From assembly GCF_905196875.1 (NCBI RefSeq), contig NZ_CAJJWO010000001.1, positions 176,243 to 240,242 on the forward strand: a stretch of DNA of 64,000 bases. The letters are read 5' to 3'. The notes beneath the pieces were generated by a model. It saw only the letters and a program-made list of their open reading frames with translations. It was not told the origin of the DNA and made no database searches. The DNA comes from an uncultured Parabacteroides sp. Its GTDB lineage: Bacteria > Bacteroidota > Bacteroidia > Bacteroidales > Tannerellaceae. Made by a program: the position numbers and the translations under genes. The first letter of the stretch is position 1. Each line of letters opens with the position of its first letter. Shown here one piece after another: positions 51,865 to 60,710 of this stretch.

Positions 51865-53721
51865 TTGAAAACATTTGAAGAATTAGGAGTTGCCGCCCCC
51901 ATACTGAAGGCAATTCAAGAAATGGGTTACGAATCACCCATGCCGGTACAGGAAGAAGTGATTCCTTTCTTGCTGGGAGAAGACAACGACGTAATCGCAT
52001 TAGCACAAACAGGAACAGGAAAAACGGCCGCATTCGGTCTGCCCATCCTGCAAAAGATTGATGTGACAAGATATCAGCCTCAAGCACTTATACTTTGTCC
52101 CACCAGGGAACTTTGTCTGCAGATTGCCGACGACCTGAATGACTACTCCAAATATATCGACAACCTGAAGGTTCTGCCGGTATACGGAGGATCGAGCATT
52201 GAAAGTCAGATTAAGACTTTAAAACGTGGCGTACACGTAGTCGTAGCGACTCCGGGACGTCTTTTAGACCTGATGAACCGCAAGACGGTTGATCTGAGCC
52301 TGGTAAAGAACGTAATCCTCGATGAAGCAGACGAAATGCTGAACATGGGATTTACCGATAGTATCAACGCTATCCTCGCTGAAGTTCCGCCGGCTCGTAA
52401 CATGTTACTTTTCTCCGCTACCATGCCGCAAGGTATCGCCAGCATCATGAAGAAGTACATGAAGAACCCGAAAGAGATCGTTATCGGGAACAAGAACGAA
52501 GGAAACAAAAACATCAAGGATATCTATTATATGGTACAGGCAAGAGATAAATATCTTGCACTGAAACGTATTGCCGATTTCTATCCGAACATCTATGGTA
52601 TCGTTTTCTGCCGCACCCGTAAGGAGACGCAGGAAATTGCCGACAAACTGATACAAGACGGTTACAACGCCGACTCGCTGCATGGCGAACTGAGCCAGGC
52701 ACAACGCGACTACGTGATGCAGAAGTTCCGTGTAAAAAATATCCAGTTGCTGGTTGCTACCGACGTGGCTGCCCGCGGACTGGACGTAGACGACCTGACA
52801 CACGTAATCAACTACGGTTTGCCTGATGAAGTAGAATCCTATACACACCGCCGCGGACGTACAGGACGTGCCGGTAAAACTGGTATCTCTATCTCTATCT
52901 GTCACGTAAAGGAAAAAGGAAAGATCCGTCAGATCGAAAATATCATTAAGAAGAAGTTCGAAAAAGGCGTTATGCCCAGCGGACACGATATCTGCGAAAA
53001 GCAGCTTTTCAACCTCGTCGACCAGATCGAAAAGGTAAAGGTAAACGAAGAAGAGATTGCAACTCTGATGCCGCAGATCTATCGTAAGCTGGAATGGCTG
53101 GATAAGGAAGACATCATCAAACGCGTTGTTTCCCTCGAATTCAACCGTATGATCGACTATTATAAAGATGCCGACGAAATACAGGAGGTAGACGAACGCT
53201 CAGCCCGTATGGATCGCGCTGAACGCGGAGGGGAACGTGGCGAACGCCGTACATTCACGGCAGAAGAAGGTTACTCCCGTTTCTTCCTCAACTTCGGTAA
53301 AGCAGACGGCTTGTATCCGAACCAACTGATCGAACTGGTCAACAAATGTGTTCCGGGAAAGGTTCGTATCGGTAAGATCGACCTGCGCGACAACTTCTCG
53401 TTCTTCGAAGTGGAAGAAGGCGAGGCACAGCGCGTAATGGACAGCATGAACGGCTTCGAAATAGACGGACGCCGTATCTCTGTCGAACCTGCACAAGGCA
53501 AGAGCGAAGGCGGTAGAGGAAGCCGCGGAGGCAGTGGATTTAGCCGGGGCGGTAACACACGCGGAGGCGGTAGCGGTTCGAGAGGCGGTTACAAAGGTGC
53601 CGGTGGCTATAAAGGAAAACGCGAAGGAGGCTTCAGCGGTAGCACGACAGACAGACGTAACGGCGAAAAACCCTGGAGACGCGAAACTTCAGACCGTAAT
53701 GCACGTAAGAAAAGGTACTAA
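51865..53721 (+). CDS. DEAD-box RNA helicase with DbpA-type RNA-binding domain and RGG tail
   Basis: 618 residues. Helicase core motifs in order: Q motif (MPVQEEV), Walker A AQTGTGKTAAF, DEAD in LDEADEMLNMGF, SAT in FSATMP, and HRRGRTGRAG. Residues about 470-545 are a DbpA-type RNA-recognition domain (RFFLNFGKADGLYPNQLIELV). The tail to the end is an RG/RGG-rich segment. It unwinds structured RNA, probably in ribosome assembly or cold growth. The start MKTFEELG is encoded by TTG; no ATG is available near it. Transcription ends at the terminator 53742-53776. Confidence 0.94.
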   Translation: MKTFEELGVAAPILKAIQEMGYESPMPVQEEVIPFLLGEDNDVIALAQTGTGKTAAFGLPILQKIDVTRYQPQALILCPTRELCLQIADDLNDYSKYIDNLKVLPVYGGSSIESQIKTLKRGVHVVVATPGRLLDLMNRKTVDLSLVKNVILDEADEMLNMGFTDSINAILAEVPPARNMLLFSATMPQGIASIMKKYMKNPKEIVIGNKNEGNKNIKDIYYMVQARDKYLALKRIADFYPNIYGIVFCRTRKETQEIADKLIQDGYNADSLHGELSQAQRDYVMQKFRVKNIQLLVATDVAARGLDVDDLTHVINYGLPDEVESYTHRRGRTGRAGKTGISISICHVKEKGKIRQIENIIKKKFEKGVMPSGHDICEKQLFNLVDQIEKVKVNEEEIATLMPQIYRKLEWLDKEDIIKRVVSLEFNRMIDYYKDADEIQEVDERSARMDRAERGGERGERRTFTAEEGYSRFFLNFGKADGLYPNQLIELVNKCVPGKVRIGKIDLRDNFSFFEVEEGEAQRVMDSMNGFEIDGRRISVEPAQGKSEGGRGSRGGSGFSRGGNTRGGGSGSRGGYKGAGGYKGKREGGFSGSTTDRRNGEKPWRRETSDRNARKKRY

Positions 53722-53741
53722 TCTATACTATATAAAGCCTG

Positions 53742-53776
53742 AAGGGCGGAGTCGATAAACTCCGCCCTTTTTATTT
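53742..53776 (+). terminator. Intrinsic terminator after the helicase gene
   Basis: AAGGGCGGAGT (53742-53752) pairs with ACTCCGCCCTT (53759-53769), a perfect 11-bp stem with a 6-base loop, followed by TTTATTT. It also lies just beyond the stop of the convergent GH20 gene. Confidence 0.85.
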
Positions 53777-53780
53777 GGAT

Positions 53781-55355
53781 TTATCCGTTCTGCAGTACAT
53801 CTTCTTTCTCTGGTGCATCCGGCTCGGGAGTAGAGTCGGGATTGAACGGGTTAAAGTAATAAATACCGAATGTATCGAGATATTGCAGGAAATACGGCAG
53901 CTTCTTCATAAACAGACTGCTTTCTTTCGCTTTTGCTGGTGTCCAGGCCGACTCGGCTACAGCAGCCAGACGGGGGAATGTCATATAATCCAGACGCTTT
54001 GCATCCGCCACACGCTCCGTCCACAAAGAGAATTGCATCCCCATGACCTGATCTTCATAATCCTTTGTCAAGTGAATGATAGGATCGGGGAAACGATATA
54101 TATCCTCGATAGGATCATAGCCGTTCCACAGGCGTCCTACCTTATGGGTACTGTATTGTACAAAGTCGGCATACAACGGACGACGCGGAGTCATGATCAC
54201 ACGGAAACCATTCTCCAGCGCCTTTACCAACTGATGCTTGCGGTCGTGACGCCACCACATGATAACAGCTTTATCAGGGGAAACACCGGCATCGATAATC
54301 TCGTCCCATCCGATCATTGTCTTACCTTTAGAGGCTACGATATCGGCTGCACGTCTTACGAAGTAATGTTCCAGGCCTGTCTCGTTCTGCAACTGCTTGT
54401 CTTTGATGAATTGCTGAATCTCAGGATCGGTAAACCAGCTTTGGTTACCATAATGCACCTCGTCTCCTCCGATATGAATATAAGGAGAAGGGAATAAAGC
54501 AACGATTTCATCGAGTACATCACTAATAAACTGATAAGTCGTTTCCTTACAAGGATGGAAAGTAAAACCGTTCCACTTACCTTCACCTCCGCCCGATAGC
54601 TCCGGATAGGAACGGCATACAGCTGTTGCATGACCCGGCATATCGAATTCTGGAACGACCATAATATGACGGTCGGCTGCATAAGCAACGATCTCTTTGA
54701 TATCTTCCTGCGTATAGAATCGGGCAGGAGCTTCCGGATCGTGCCAGTTGCCAATGGCACCGACAGAGGTCAGCTTCGGATACTTCTTAATCTCGATACG
54801 CCAGCCCGGTTCGTCGGTCAAATGCCAGTGGAAGACATTCATCCGGAGTGATGCCATGATGTCGAGATATTGTTTTACCTTCTCTTTTCCGAAGAAATGA
54901 CGGCTTTCGTCCAGCATAAAACCTCTCCAGCCATAGCGGGGCTGATCTTCGATTTTACAGGCTTTTAATGTGCCGTCGCCAAAACGAACCAGCTGCAAAA
55001 GGGCTTCTTTCGCATAAAACAGACCCGACTCGGAAGATGCTTCCAGTAAAACGGCTTCCGGTGAGATATTCAAGGAATAGCTTTCATCAGCCATTCTCAA
55101 ACTCTCATCCAGCACCAGGCGAATCTCTCCCCCGGCAGCAGAAGATTGCTTCCCTGTAGCCTTTAACTCTGATTGTAATTTCTTTGCGAGGACATCGGCA
55201 TATCCGCCATTCCCGCTGATCTTCGGATTCATTCCTATCGCAAACGAGCCTTTTTGTCCCACCACCCTGGCAGGCGTAGGAAAGACCGCCAGCTGTGCCA
55301 AAGTCGGCAACGTGAGGAATACAAGCAATAAAACGACTGAAAATAGTTTTCTCAT
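53781..55355 (-). CDS. Beta-N-acetylhexosaminidase, GH20
   Basis: 524 residues from the ATG at 55355 (an upstream ATG at 55385 adds a weakly convincing extension). Signal peptide (1-20, LAQ), an N-terminal GH20b domain (about 25-145), then the GH20 barrel. The catalytic Asp-Glu is in the canonical IHIGGDEVHYG, and other family motifs are RGFMLDESRHF, FHWHLTDEPGWRIEI and IGWDEI. It removes terminal GlcNAc or GalNAc from glycans in the periplasm. Promoter box TATATTTG at 55407-55400. Confidence 0.94.
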   Translation of the reverse strand: MRKLFSVVLLLVFLTLPTLAQLAVFPTPARVVGQKGSFAIGMNPKISGNGGYADVLAKKLQSELKATGKQSSAAGGEIRLVLDESLRMADESYSLNISPEAVLLEASSESGLFYAKEALLQLVRFGDGTLKACKIEDQPRYGWRGFMLDESRHFFGKEKVKQYLDIMASLRMNVFHWHLTDEPGWRIEIKKYPKLTSVGAIGNWHDPEAPARFYTQEDIKEIVAYAADRHIMVVPEFDMPGHATAVCRSYPELSGGGEGKWNGFTFHPCKETTYQFISDVLDEIVALFPSPYIHIGGDEVHYGNQSWFTDPEIQQFIKDKQLQNETGLEHYFVRRAADIVASKGKTMIGWDEIIDAGVSPDKAVIMWWRHDRKHQLVKALENGFRVIMTPRRPLYADFVQYSTHKVGRLWNGYDPIEDIYRFPDPIIHLTKDYEDQVMGMQFSLWTERVADAKRLDYMTFPRLAAVAESAWTPAKAKESSLFMKKLPYFLQYLDTFGIYYFNPFNPDSTPEPDAPEKEDVLQNG

Positions 55356-55399
55356 GGTAATTATAGTTGTTATGTTATCGTGCACATCTTAGATTTGAG

Positions 55400-55407
55400 C
55401 AAATATA
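55400..55407 (-). promoter_or_regulatory. TAnnTTTG promoter box, GH20 gene
   Basis: TATATTTG on the minus strand, 44 bases before the chosen start at 55355. Confidence 0.45.
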
Positions 55408-55462
55408 TGTAATTATTCCGATACAGTTCGTATCTTTAACGGATAAATCAAATGACAAACAC

Positions 55463-57073
55463 ATGAACAAATTGTTTATCTTAACTCTTACACTTATCTG
55501 CCACTGCCTCGTTGCATCTGCGCAGGAGATAGAATACTCCCGGCCGGTGAACAGTCCGGAGAGTTGCACGAGTATTATGGTCGGTAAAAAAGCCTCGGCA
55601 GACGGCTCTGTAATGACCAGTCACACCTGTGACAGTAATTATCGCACCTGGATGGATATCGTCCCGGCTGCCACTTACGACAACGACACAACCGTTGCCA
55701 TCTACACCGGACGGATGCATACGGAATATCCGAACGATCCGACCAACATGGAGCTGACGGGCAGCATTCCGCAAGCTCGTTCCACGTACCAGTTTCTGAA
55801 CACCGCTTACCCTTGCCTCAACGAAAAGCAATTGGGCATTGGTGAAACGACTATCTCCGGTCGCAAAGAAATGGTCAATAAAAAGGGTATGTTCATGATC
55901 GAAGAACTCCAAAAGATCGCATTGCAACGTTGTACCACAGCTCGCGACGCCATCCGCCTGATGGGAAAGCTGGTAAAAGAATACGGTTACGGTGACTCCG
56001 GCGAATGCCTGACTATTGCCGACCCGAACGAAGTGTGGATATTCGAGATATTCGGGGAAGGCCCGGATAAGATCGGAGGCGTATGGGCTGCCGTTCGTAT
56101 CCCGGACGATCATGTCAGCGTATCGGCAAACGTTTCCCGCATTTCCACTTTAAACTTAAAGGATAAGGACAACTATATGGCTTCGGATAATGTGTTCGAC
56201 GTAGCCAAAAAGATGGGATTCTGGGATGGGAAAGAACCGTTCCGCTTCTGGAAAGCATACAGTGGCGGGAACTATTTCGGCGAACTCAAATCGTATAGCC
56301 TGCGCGAGTTCTTTATCCTCAGCACACTTGCTCCGTCCCTGCATTTGTCGTACGATGCGGAGGAACTGCCGCTGAGCGTGAAACCTGACAAGCAGGTTTC
56401 CGTAACCGATGTAATGGCTCTTTTACGTGAAACATACGAAGGAACCGAATGGGATGTGACCAAGAATCTGAAAGTTCTTACCAAGAAGAAGGACAGCCAG
56501 GAAAAGGACTCGATCGTCAGTCCGTCGGCTAATCCGTGGATGACTACCGATATGATCAATATGCTGAACGGAGTAAAAGAAGGTGTAGTAACCCGTAACC
56601 GTCTGGTTGCTGTGCCGCAATGTTCTTACTCCCACGTGATCCAGTTACGTAGCTGGTTGCCCGATGCGATCGGCGGTATTGCCTGGATGTCGTTCGATAA
56701 CCCGGGACAAAGCCCGCGGTTCCCCATTTTTGCCGGTTCCACCGCACTTCCCCCCAGTTTCTATATCTGCGGACAACATCGTCATCGCGATGACGCGGCG
56801 ATCTGGTCGTTCCGTGAAGCAAATAAGCTGGCAACCGTACGTTGGGGATTAACCCGGGAAACCATGCAAAATGCAATCATGCACTTTGAAGACAAAGGAC
56901 AAAGGGAATTACCTTTCGTAGAAAGCCAGTACGAACAAATCCGGCAGACGAAAGGCGATGCCGCAGCCAACGCCTACCTCACAGGCTATACCTCCGACTT
57001 TGCCGGAGCCACCATGCAACGCTGGGAAGATATGGCCGACGAGTTCTGGAAGATGTTTGCGAGAGGTTTCTAA
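55463..57073 (+). CDS. C69-family dipeptidase, exported
   Basis: 536 residues from the ATG at 55463; the in-frame extension to 55367 lies over the divergent promoter and is rejected. A signal peptide (1-19, ASAQ) is followed by the Ntn-hydrolase start ESCTSIMVGKKASADGSVM with the catalytic Cys. The conserved DPNEVWIFEIFGEGP and WRSWLPDAIGGIAW-like motifs are also present. C69 enzymes cut dipeptides and short peptides; this one should act in the periplasm. It is followed 43 bases on by a C1B peptidase, a likely functional pair. Confidence 0.92.
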   Translation: MNKLFILTLTLICHCLVASAQEIEYSRPVNSPESCTSIMVGKKASADGSVMTSHTCDSNYRTWMDIVPAATYDNDTTVAIYTGRMHTEYPNDPTNMELTGSIPQARSTYQFLNTAYPCLNEKQLGIGETTISGRKEMVNKKGMFMIEELQKIALQRCTTARDAIRLMGKLVKEYGYGDSGECLTIADPNEVWIFEIFGEGPDKIGGVWAAVRIPDDHVSVSANVSRISTLNLKDKDNYMASDNVFDVAKKMGFWDGKEPFRFWKAYSGGNYFGELKSYSLREFFILSTLAPSLHLSYDAEELPLSVKPDKQVSVTDVMALLRETYEGTEWDVTKNLKVLTKKKDSQEKDSIVSPSANPWMTTDMINMLNGVKEGVVTRNRLVAVPQCSYSHVIQLRSWLPDAIGGIAWMSFDNPGQSPRFPIFAGSTALPPSFYICGQHRHRDDAAIWSFREANKLATVRWGLTRETMQNAIMHFEDKGQRELPFVESQYEQIRQTKGDAAANAYLTGYTSDFAGATMQRWEDMADEFWKMFARGF

Positions 57074-57116
57074 ACCAGAATATTATGAACTATATACATA
57101 TATTAAATCATATCCT

Positions 57117-58286
57117 ATGAAAGCATTATTTATATCCTGCGCCTTGCTACTTTCCGCTTTGAGCGCATTTGCACAAGGCTATCAGTTTACCGAGGTAGTA
57201 ACCGTTCCGGCTACTCCCGTAAAGAACCAGGCATCCACCGGTACTTGTTGGTGCTTTGCCACCACTTCATTCATGGAGTCGGAATTGATGCGTATGGGAA
57301 AAGGCGAATACGACCTTTCCGAAATGTTTATCGTACGCCAGAAATACATGAACCAGCTACAGGACAACTATCTGCGCCGCGGAGAAGGTAACATCGGCCA
57401 GGGAAGCCTTTCGCATACGTTCATGAATGCCTACCGCCAGGTCGGTATCGTACCGGAAGAGGTATACACAGGCATCAACTATGATTCCGAACGCCATAAC
57501 CACAGCGAATTGGCTCAATATATGAAAGCGATCGCCGATGTAGCCGTAAAAAACAAGAAACGCAGTCCTGAATACGATAAGCTGATCGAAAACCTGTTCG
57601 ATACTTATCTGGGCAAACTCCCCGCTAAATTTACATACAAAGGAAAGGAATATACCCCGAAATCGTTTGCTGCTTCCCTGGGGCTGAATATGGACGATTA
57701 TATCGAGTTGACCAGCTTCACTCATCATCCGTATTATGTAAAATTCGATGTGGAAGTACCCGACAACTGGGAACATTCGCTGATGTACAACCTGCCGCTC
57801 GACGAAATGATGGAAACGGTAGATTATGCCTTAAACAACGGTTTCACCGTATGCTGGGATGGTGACGTCAGTGAAAAAGGCTTCTCTTTCAAGAACGGCG
57901 TAGCCATCAACCCGGAAGTAAAGAAGGTGGAAGACCTCTCCAACACCGACCGCGCCCGTTTCGAAAAGATGGACGAGAAAGAGCGCCTGGAAGAAGTATA
58001 TAAATTCGAACAGCCTTATCCGGAAATCAAAGTCACTCCCGAAGTACGTCAGGAAGGTTACGAAGCATTCGTCACCACCGACGACCACCTGATGCACCTG
58101 ACCGGTATCGCCAAAGATCAGAACGGCACAAAATATTACATCACCAAGAACTCCTGGGGCACAGACCGCAATAAGTTCGGTGGTTACCTGAATATGTCCG
58201 AAAGCTTCGTCCGTGCCAAAACTATTTATGTGATGGTACACAAAGATGCAATCCCGAAAGCGATCAAAACAAAATTAGGGTTATAA
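57117..58286 (+). CDS. C1B (bleomycin-hydrolase-like) aminopeptidase, exported
   Basis: 389 residues from the ATG at 57117. Signal peptide (1-20, AFAQ), then the papain-type catalytic residues of the C1B group: Gln and Cys in VKNQASTGTCWCFATTSF, His in DDHLMHLTGIA and Asn in TKNSWGTD. It would trim peptides in the periplasm together with the upstream C69 dipeptidase. The transcript ends at the hairpin 58338-58382. Confidence 0.93.
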   Translation: MKALFISCALLLSALSAFAQGYQFTEVVTVPATPVKNQASTGTCWCFATTSFMESELMRMGKGEYDLSEMFIVRQKYMNQLQDNYLRRGEGNIGQGSLSHTFMNAYRQVGIVPEEVYTGINYDSERHNHSELAQYMKAIADVAVKNKKRSPEYDKLIENLFDTYLGKLPAKFTYKGKEYTPKSFAASLGLNMDDYIELTSFTHHPYYVKFDVEVPDNWEHSLMYNLPLDEMMETVDYALNNGFTVCWDGDVSEKGFSFKNGVAINPEVKKVEDLSNTDRARFEKMDEKERLEEVYKFEQPYPEIKVTPEVRQEGYEAFVTTDDHLMHLTGIAKDQNGTKYYITKNSWGTDRNKFGGYLNMSESFVRAKTIYVMVHKDAIPKAIKTKLGL

Positions 58287-58337
58287 GGAACTTGCATTCA
58301 TTGGTTTCATCCAATGATCTTCCTTTAATTATCAAAG

Positions 58338-58382
58338 GAAAGCAGATGAAGGCAGTACATAGATGTGCTTTCATCTGCTTTC
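58338..58382. terminator. Hairpin between convergent C1B peptidase and HD hydrolase genes
   Basis: GAAAGCAGATGAA (58338-58350) pairs with TTCATCTGCTTTC (58370-58382), a perfect 13-bp stem with a 19-base loop, followed by ATTTTC. A smaller hairpin TCATTGG-N6-CCAATGA precedes it (58298-58317). Confidence 0.7.
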
Positions 58383-58400
58383 ATTTTCGGGTTCATTAAA

Positions 58401-59045
58401 TTATAGTATATACGTCTCCGTCGTCAGCAAACGCTCGGCCTCTGCCTTCATAGCCTCCGGAACTTCCGTCACGGCACCATCACCGATCGACCGGATGAAA
58501 TCGGGGTATTCTCTGCGATAAACATCGAGCATGTGGTTGGCAAAGACGAACATTACCGTGTATTGTATATTGGCTAACCGGTCGCACATCTTGATGAACG
58601 AGGCGAATTTAGTCTCGCGGATCCCTTTATAATAGCGTTCGTCCGCACGCTCTTTCCGGTTTCGTCCTTTCTCATTTGTCAGTGCATAGACAATATCGGG
58701 AACTTGTTCTTCCACCTGTCTCAACAGGTCTTCCGGCAAAGCCAAGTCTCCTTCACGGAAATTCCGGATAAACTTTACGACATCATTATAAGTCATCCGT
58801 GCATCCTCTATCGTATCGTGGAGGTAAGCAGCTGCATAAAGAATCAGGACATCCGCCTCACTATCCGCCGTCAGATACCCATAACGGGAGACATACGAAG
58901 CCGTCATCTTCAAATGAAAACCGTAAGGCAACACATGATTATACTTCTGATTCACATCCTCATGTATCCTGAAAGCAGCTTTTTCCATACAGCAGATCCA
59001 GGGATAATAACGCTTTACAATAGCAACAAAAGACTGCTTTTCCAT
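58401..59045 (-). CDS. HD-domain hydrolase (MESH1/SpoT-hydrolase-like)
   Basis: 214 residues. The HD motif is in YLHDTIEDARMTYNDV, with a preceding His (HLKMTASYVSRYG) and a later MCDRLANIQYT segment, matching the (p)ppGpp 3'-pyrophosphohydrolase-like HD family. No synthetase domain. It may degrade (p)ppGpp or another nucleotide. Cytoplasmic and monocistronic, with a TATATTTG box at 59093-59086 (41 bases upstream). Confidence 0.82.
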   Translation of the reverse strand: MEKQSFVAIVKRYYPWICCMEKAAFRIHEDVNQKYNHVLPYGFHLKMTASYVSRYGYLTADSEADVLILYAAAYLHDTIEDARMTYNDVVKFIRNFREGDLALPEDLLRQVEEQVPDIVYALTNEKGRNRKERADERYYKGIRETKFASFIKMCDRLANIQYTVMFVFANHMLDVYRREYPDFIRSIGDGAVTEVPEAMKAEAERLLTTETYIL

Positions 59046-59085
59046 TTTTCGACTCTTACTGATTTAGTTGACAATAAATACCCGG

Positions 59086-59093
59086 CAAATATA
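59086..59093 (-). promoter_or_regulatory. TAnnTTTG promoter box, HD hydrolase gene
   Basis: TATATTTG on the minus strand, upstream of the start at 59045. Confidence 0.45.
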
Positions 59094-59247
59094 TCACTTT
59101 AAATCAATATCCAATCAGCACAGATCAACAAATTCAACCAATCCGACCGGAACGCCATTTATCCGTACCCGAACAACTAACCGCAACATCGTATCCAACT
59201 AAATATAAAGTGCCGATCCACTAGTTCAAAACTCCCTACCCATTATA

Positions 59248-59333
59248 GCCAGGGTGTACAGGATAATCCGCTAGGGTGTACACCGTAATCGATTATCCTG
59301 TACACTCTATCAAATTACCCTGTACACCCTGGC
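59248..59333. repeat. Nested double palindrome built from GTGTACA
   Basis: Outer arms GCCAGGGTGTACAGG (59248-59262) and CCTGTACACCCTGGC (59319-59333) are exact reverse complements. Inside them TAGGGTGTACA (59272-59282) and TGTACACTCTA (59299-59309) form a second stem with one mismatch. The core GTGTACA or its complement occurs four times. Two hairpins, one inside the other. Confidence 0.8.
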
Positions 59334-59596
59334 AACATTATGTAGTAAGCTTTGAATTAGTTAGTCTATAGATTAGTAATAGAAAGAGCAGGAGTTAACG
59401 ATAGTGTCTGTTAGAGAGAACACACAGGAAACCAATAAAATACCCCATTGCAAATACCAAATCTATTTGCAATAGGCGTTTGCCATTTGTCATATAAGCA
59501 ATTCAGGTAAAGACTTCGAAATGCCATGTATCATACTGTTATACAATGACAAAGATGATAATTATATTCATCGAAAGCACAAAGTAAGGGTAAATC

Positions 59597-60694
59597 TCAA
59601 TCCAAAGAAAAGCAATACTCAGTAACATGCCGGTACTTTTCCGTTTCATCGATCAGGATGGAGGGAAAAGAGGGTTGGTTGGGAGCATCCGGATAACCCT
59701 GGGGCTCGATAGCGATACCGGCACTGGCATAATAAGGAATTTGATCCTTTCCGATATCTGTTCCGTCCATAAAATAGCCGTTATATACCTGGACAGAGGG
59801 TTGATTGGTATATATTTCCAATGTTCTTCCGGAAAGATTATCAGACAGGCGAGCTGCAAAATTCAACCTGTCAGCTTCTTTCGTATCCAAAGCATAGGCA
59901 AGGGAGAAGCCTTTGTCCTTTTGTATCTGCGAATGTTCCTCAACCAATGACGAGGCGATGGTACGTGGCAAACGGAAGTCGAGTAAGGTTCCGTCTACCG
60001 GCAACAGCCGGCCTGTCGGAATTAACTCACTGTCACATTCTATAATAGCGGAAGCATTCAGTGTGAGATTGTGAGATAAAACATTCTTCCTTTCTACCGG
60101 GCCGGAAGCGGATTGCAGATTGAAGAAAGCATGATTCGTCAGGTTAACGGGGGTCGGATGATCGGTTATTGCCTCACATTCCATCCAGAGAGTATTATCA
60201 TCTTTCAGCAGGTAAGTGACTTTTACTTGCAGGTTACCAGGATAGCCCTCTTCACCGCTTTGTGAATTATTTGTGAACTCGACGGCTTCCTCTCCGGAAG
60301 GAGAAACATATGTACAGAATTTCCAGTAACGATTGTGAAAAGCGTCGATTCCACCGTGTAAATGGTTACGAACAGGTGTACCGTACACATCGTTGGAAGC
60401 AAGCAGATACTCCTGCTCTCCTATCCGGAAACGGGCATTACTGATCCGCCCGCAAACACGACCGACAATTGCACCATGGTATCTTTCACCTGCTGTCAGA
60501 TAACCATCGATCGAATCGAACCCGAGCACGATATCAGACAGATTACCGTCACGATCGGGTGTCCACATACTTACCCAACGGGCACCGTAATTGGTGAACT
60601 GGGCGACAAGACCGTTACGGTTCCTTAGTGTAACCAGTTCAGCGGAAGAAGCCAGGCTTCCTCCGCTGAAGGTTGATGGTGATAGTAATTTCAT
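59597..60694 (-). CDS. galM: Aldose 1-epimerase (mutarotase)
   Basis: 365 residues. Conserved GalM motifs: NRNGLVAQFTNYGARWVSMWTPDR, the catalytic His region NHLHGGIDAFHNRYWK, NLTNHAFFNL and the catalytic Glu near IAIEPQGYPDAPNQPSFPS. It interconverts alpha and beta galactose or glucose. No signal peptide is seen. It follows the alpha-galactosidase gene by 16 bases, where released galactose would be its substrate. Confidence 0.94.
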   Translation of the reverse strand: MKLLSPSTFSGGSLASSAELVTLRNRNGLVAQFTNYGARWVSMWTPDRDGNLSDIVLGFDSIDGYLTAGERYHGAIVGRVCGRISNARFRIGEQEYLLASNDVYGTPVRNHLHGGIDAFHNRYWKFCTYVSPSGEEAVEFTNNSQSGEEGYPGNLQVKVTYLLKDDNTLWMECEAITDHPTPVNLTNHAFFNLQSASGPVERKNVLSHNLTLNASAIIECDSELIPTGRLLPVDGTLLDFRLPRTIASSLVEEHSQIQKDKGFSLAYALDTKEADRLNFAARLSDNLSGRTLEIYTNQPSVQVYNGYFMDGTDIGKDQIPYYASAGIAIEPQGYPDAPNQPSFPSILIDETEKYRHVTEYCFSLD

Positions 60695-60710
60695 AGTTGA
60701 AAATACATCA

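Larger units (their letters stand above)
59046..59596. other. 551-bp intergenic region with nested palindromes
   Basis: No gene seen. It contains the HD-gene promoter box, the nested GTGTACA palindromes (59248-59333), and a 9-bp inverted repeat ATTGCAAAT/ATTTGCAAT (59447-59455 and 59465-59473). The galM gene ends at 59597 from the other side, so the region is a transcript end for galM and the promoter of the HD gene. Confidence 0.6.
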
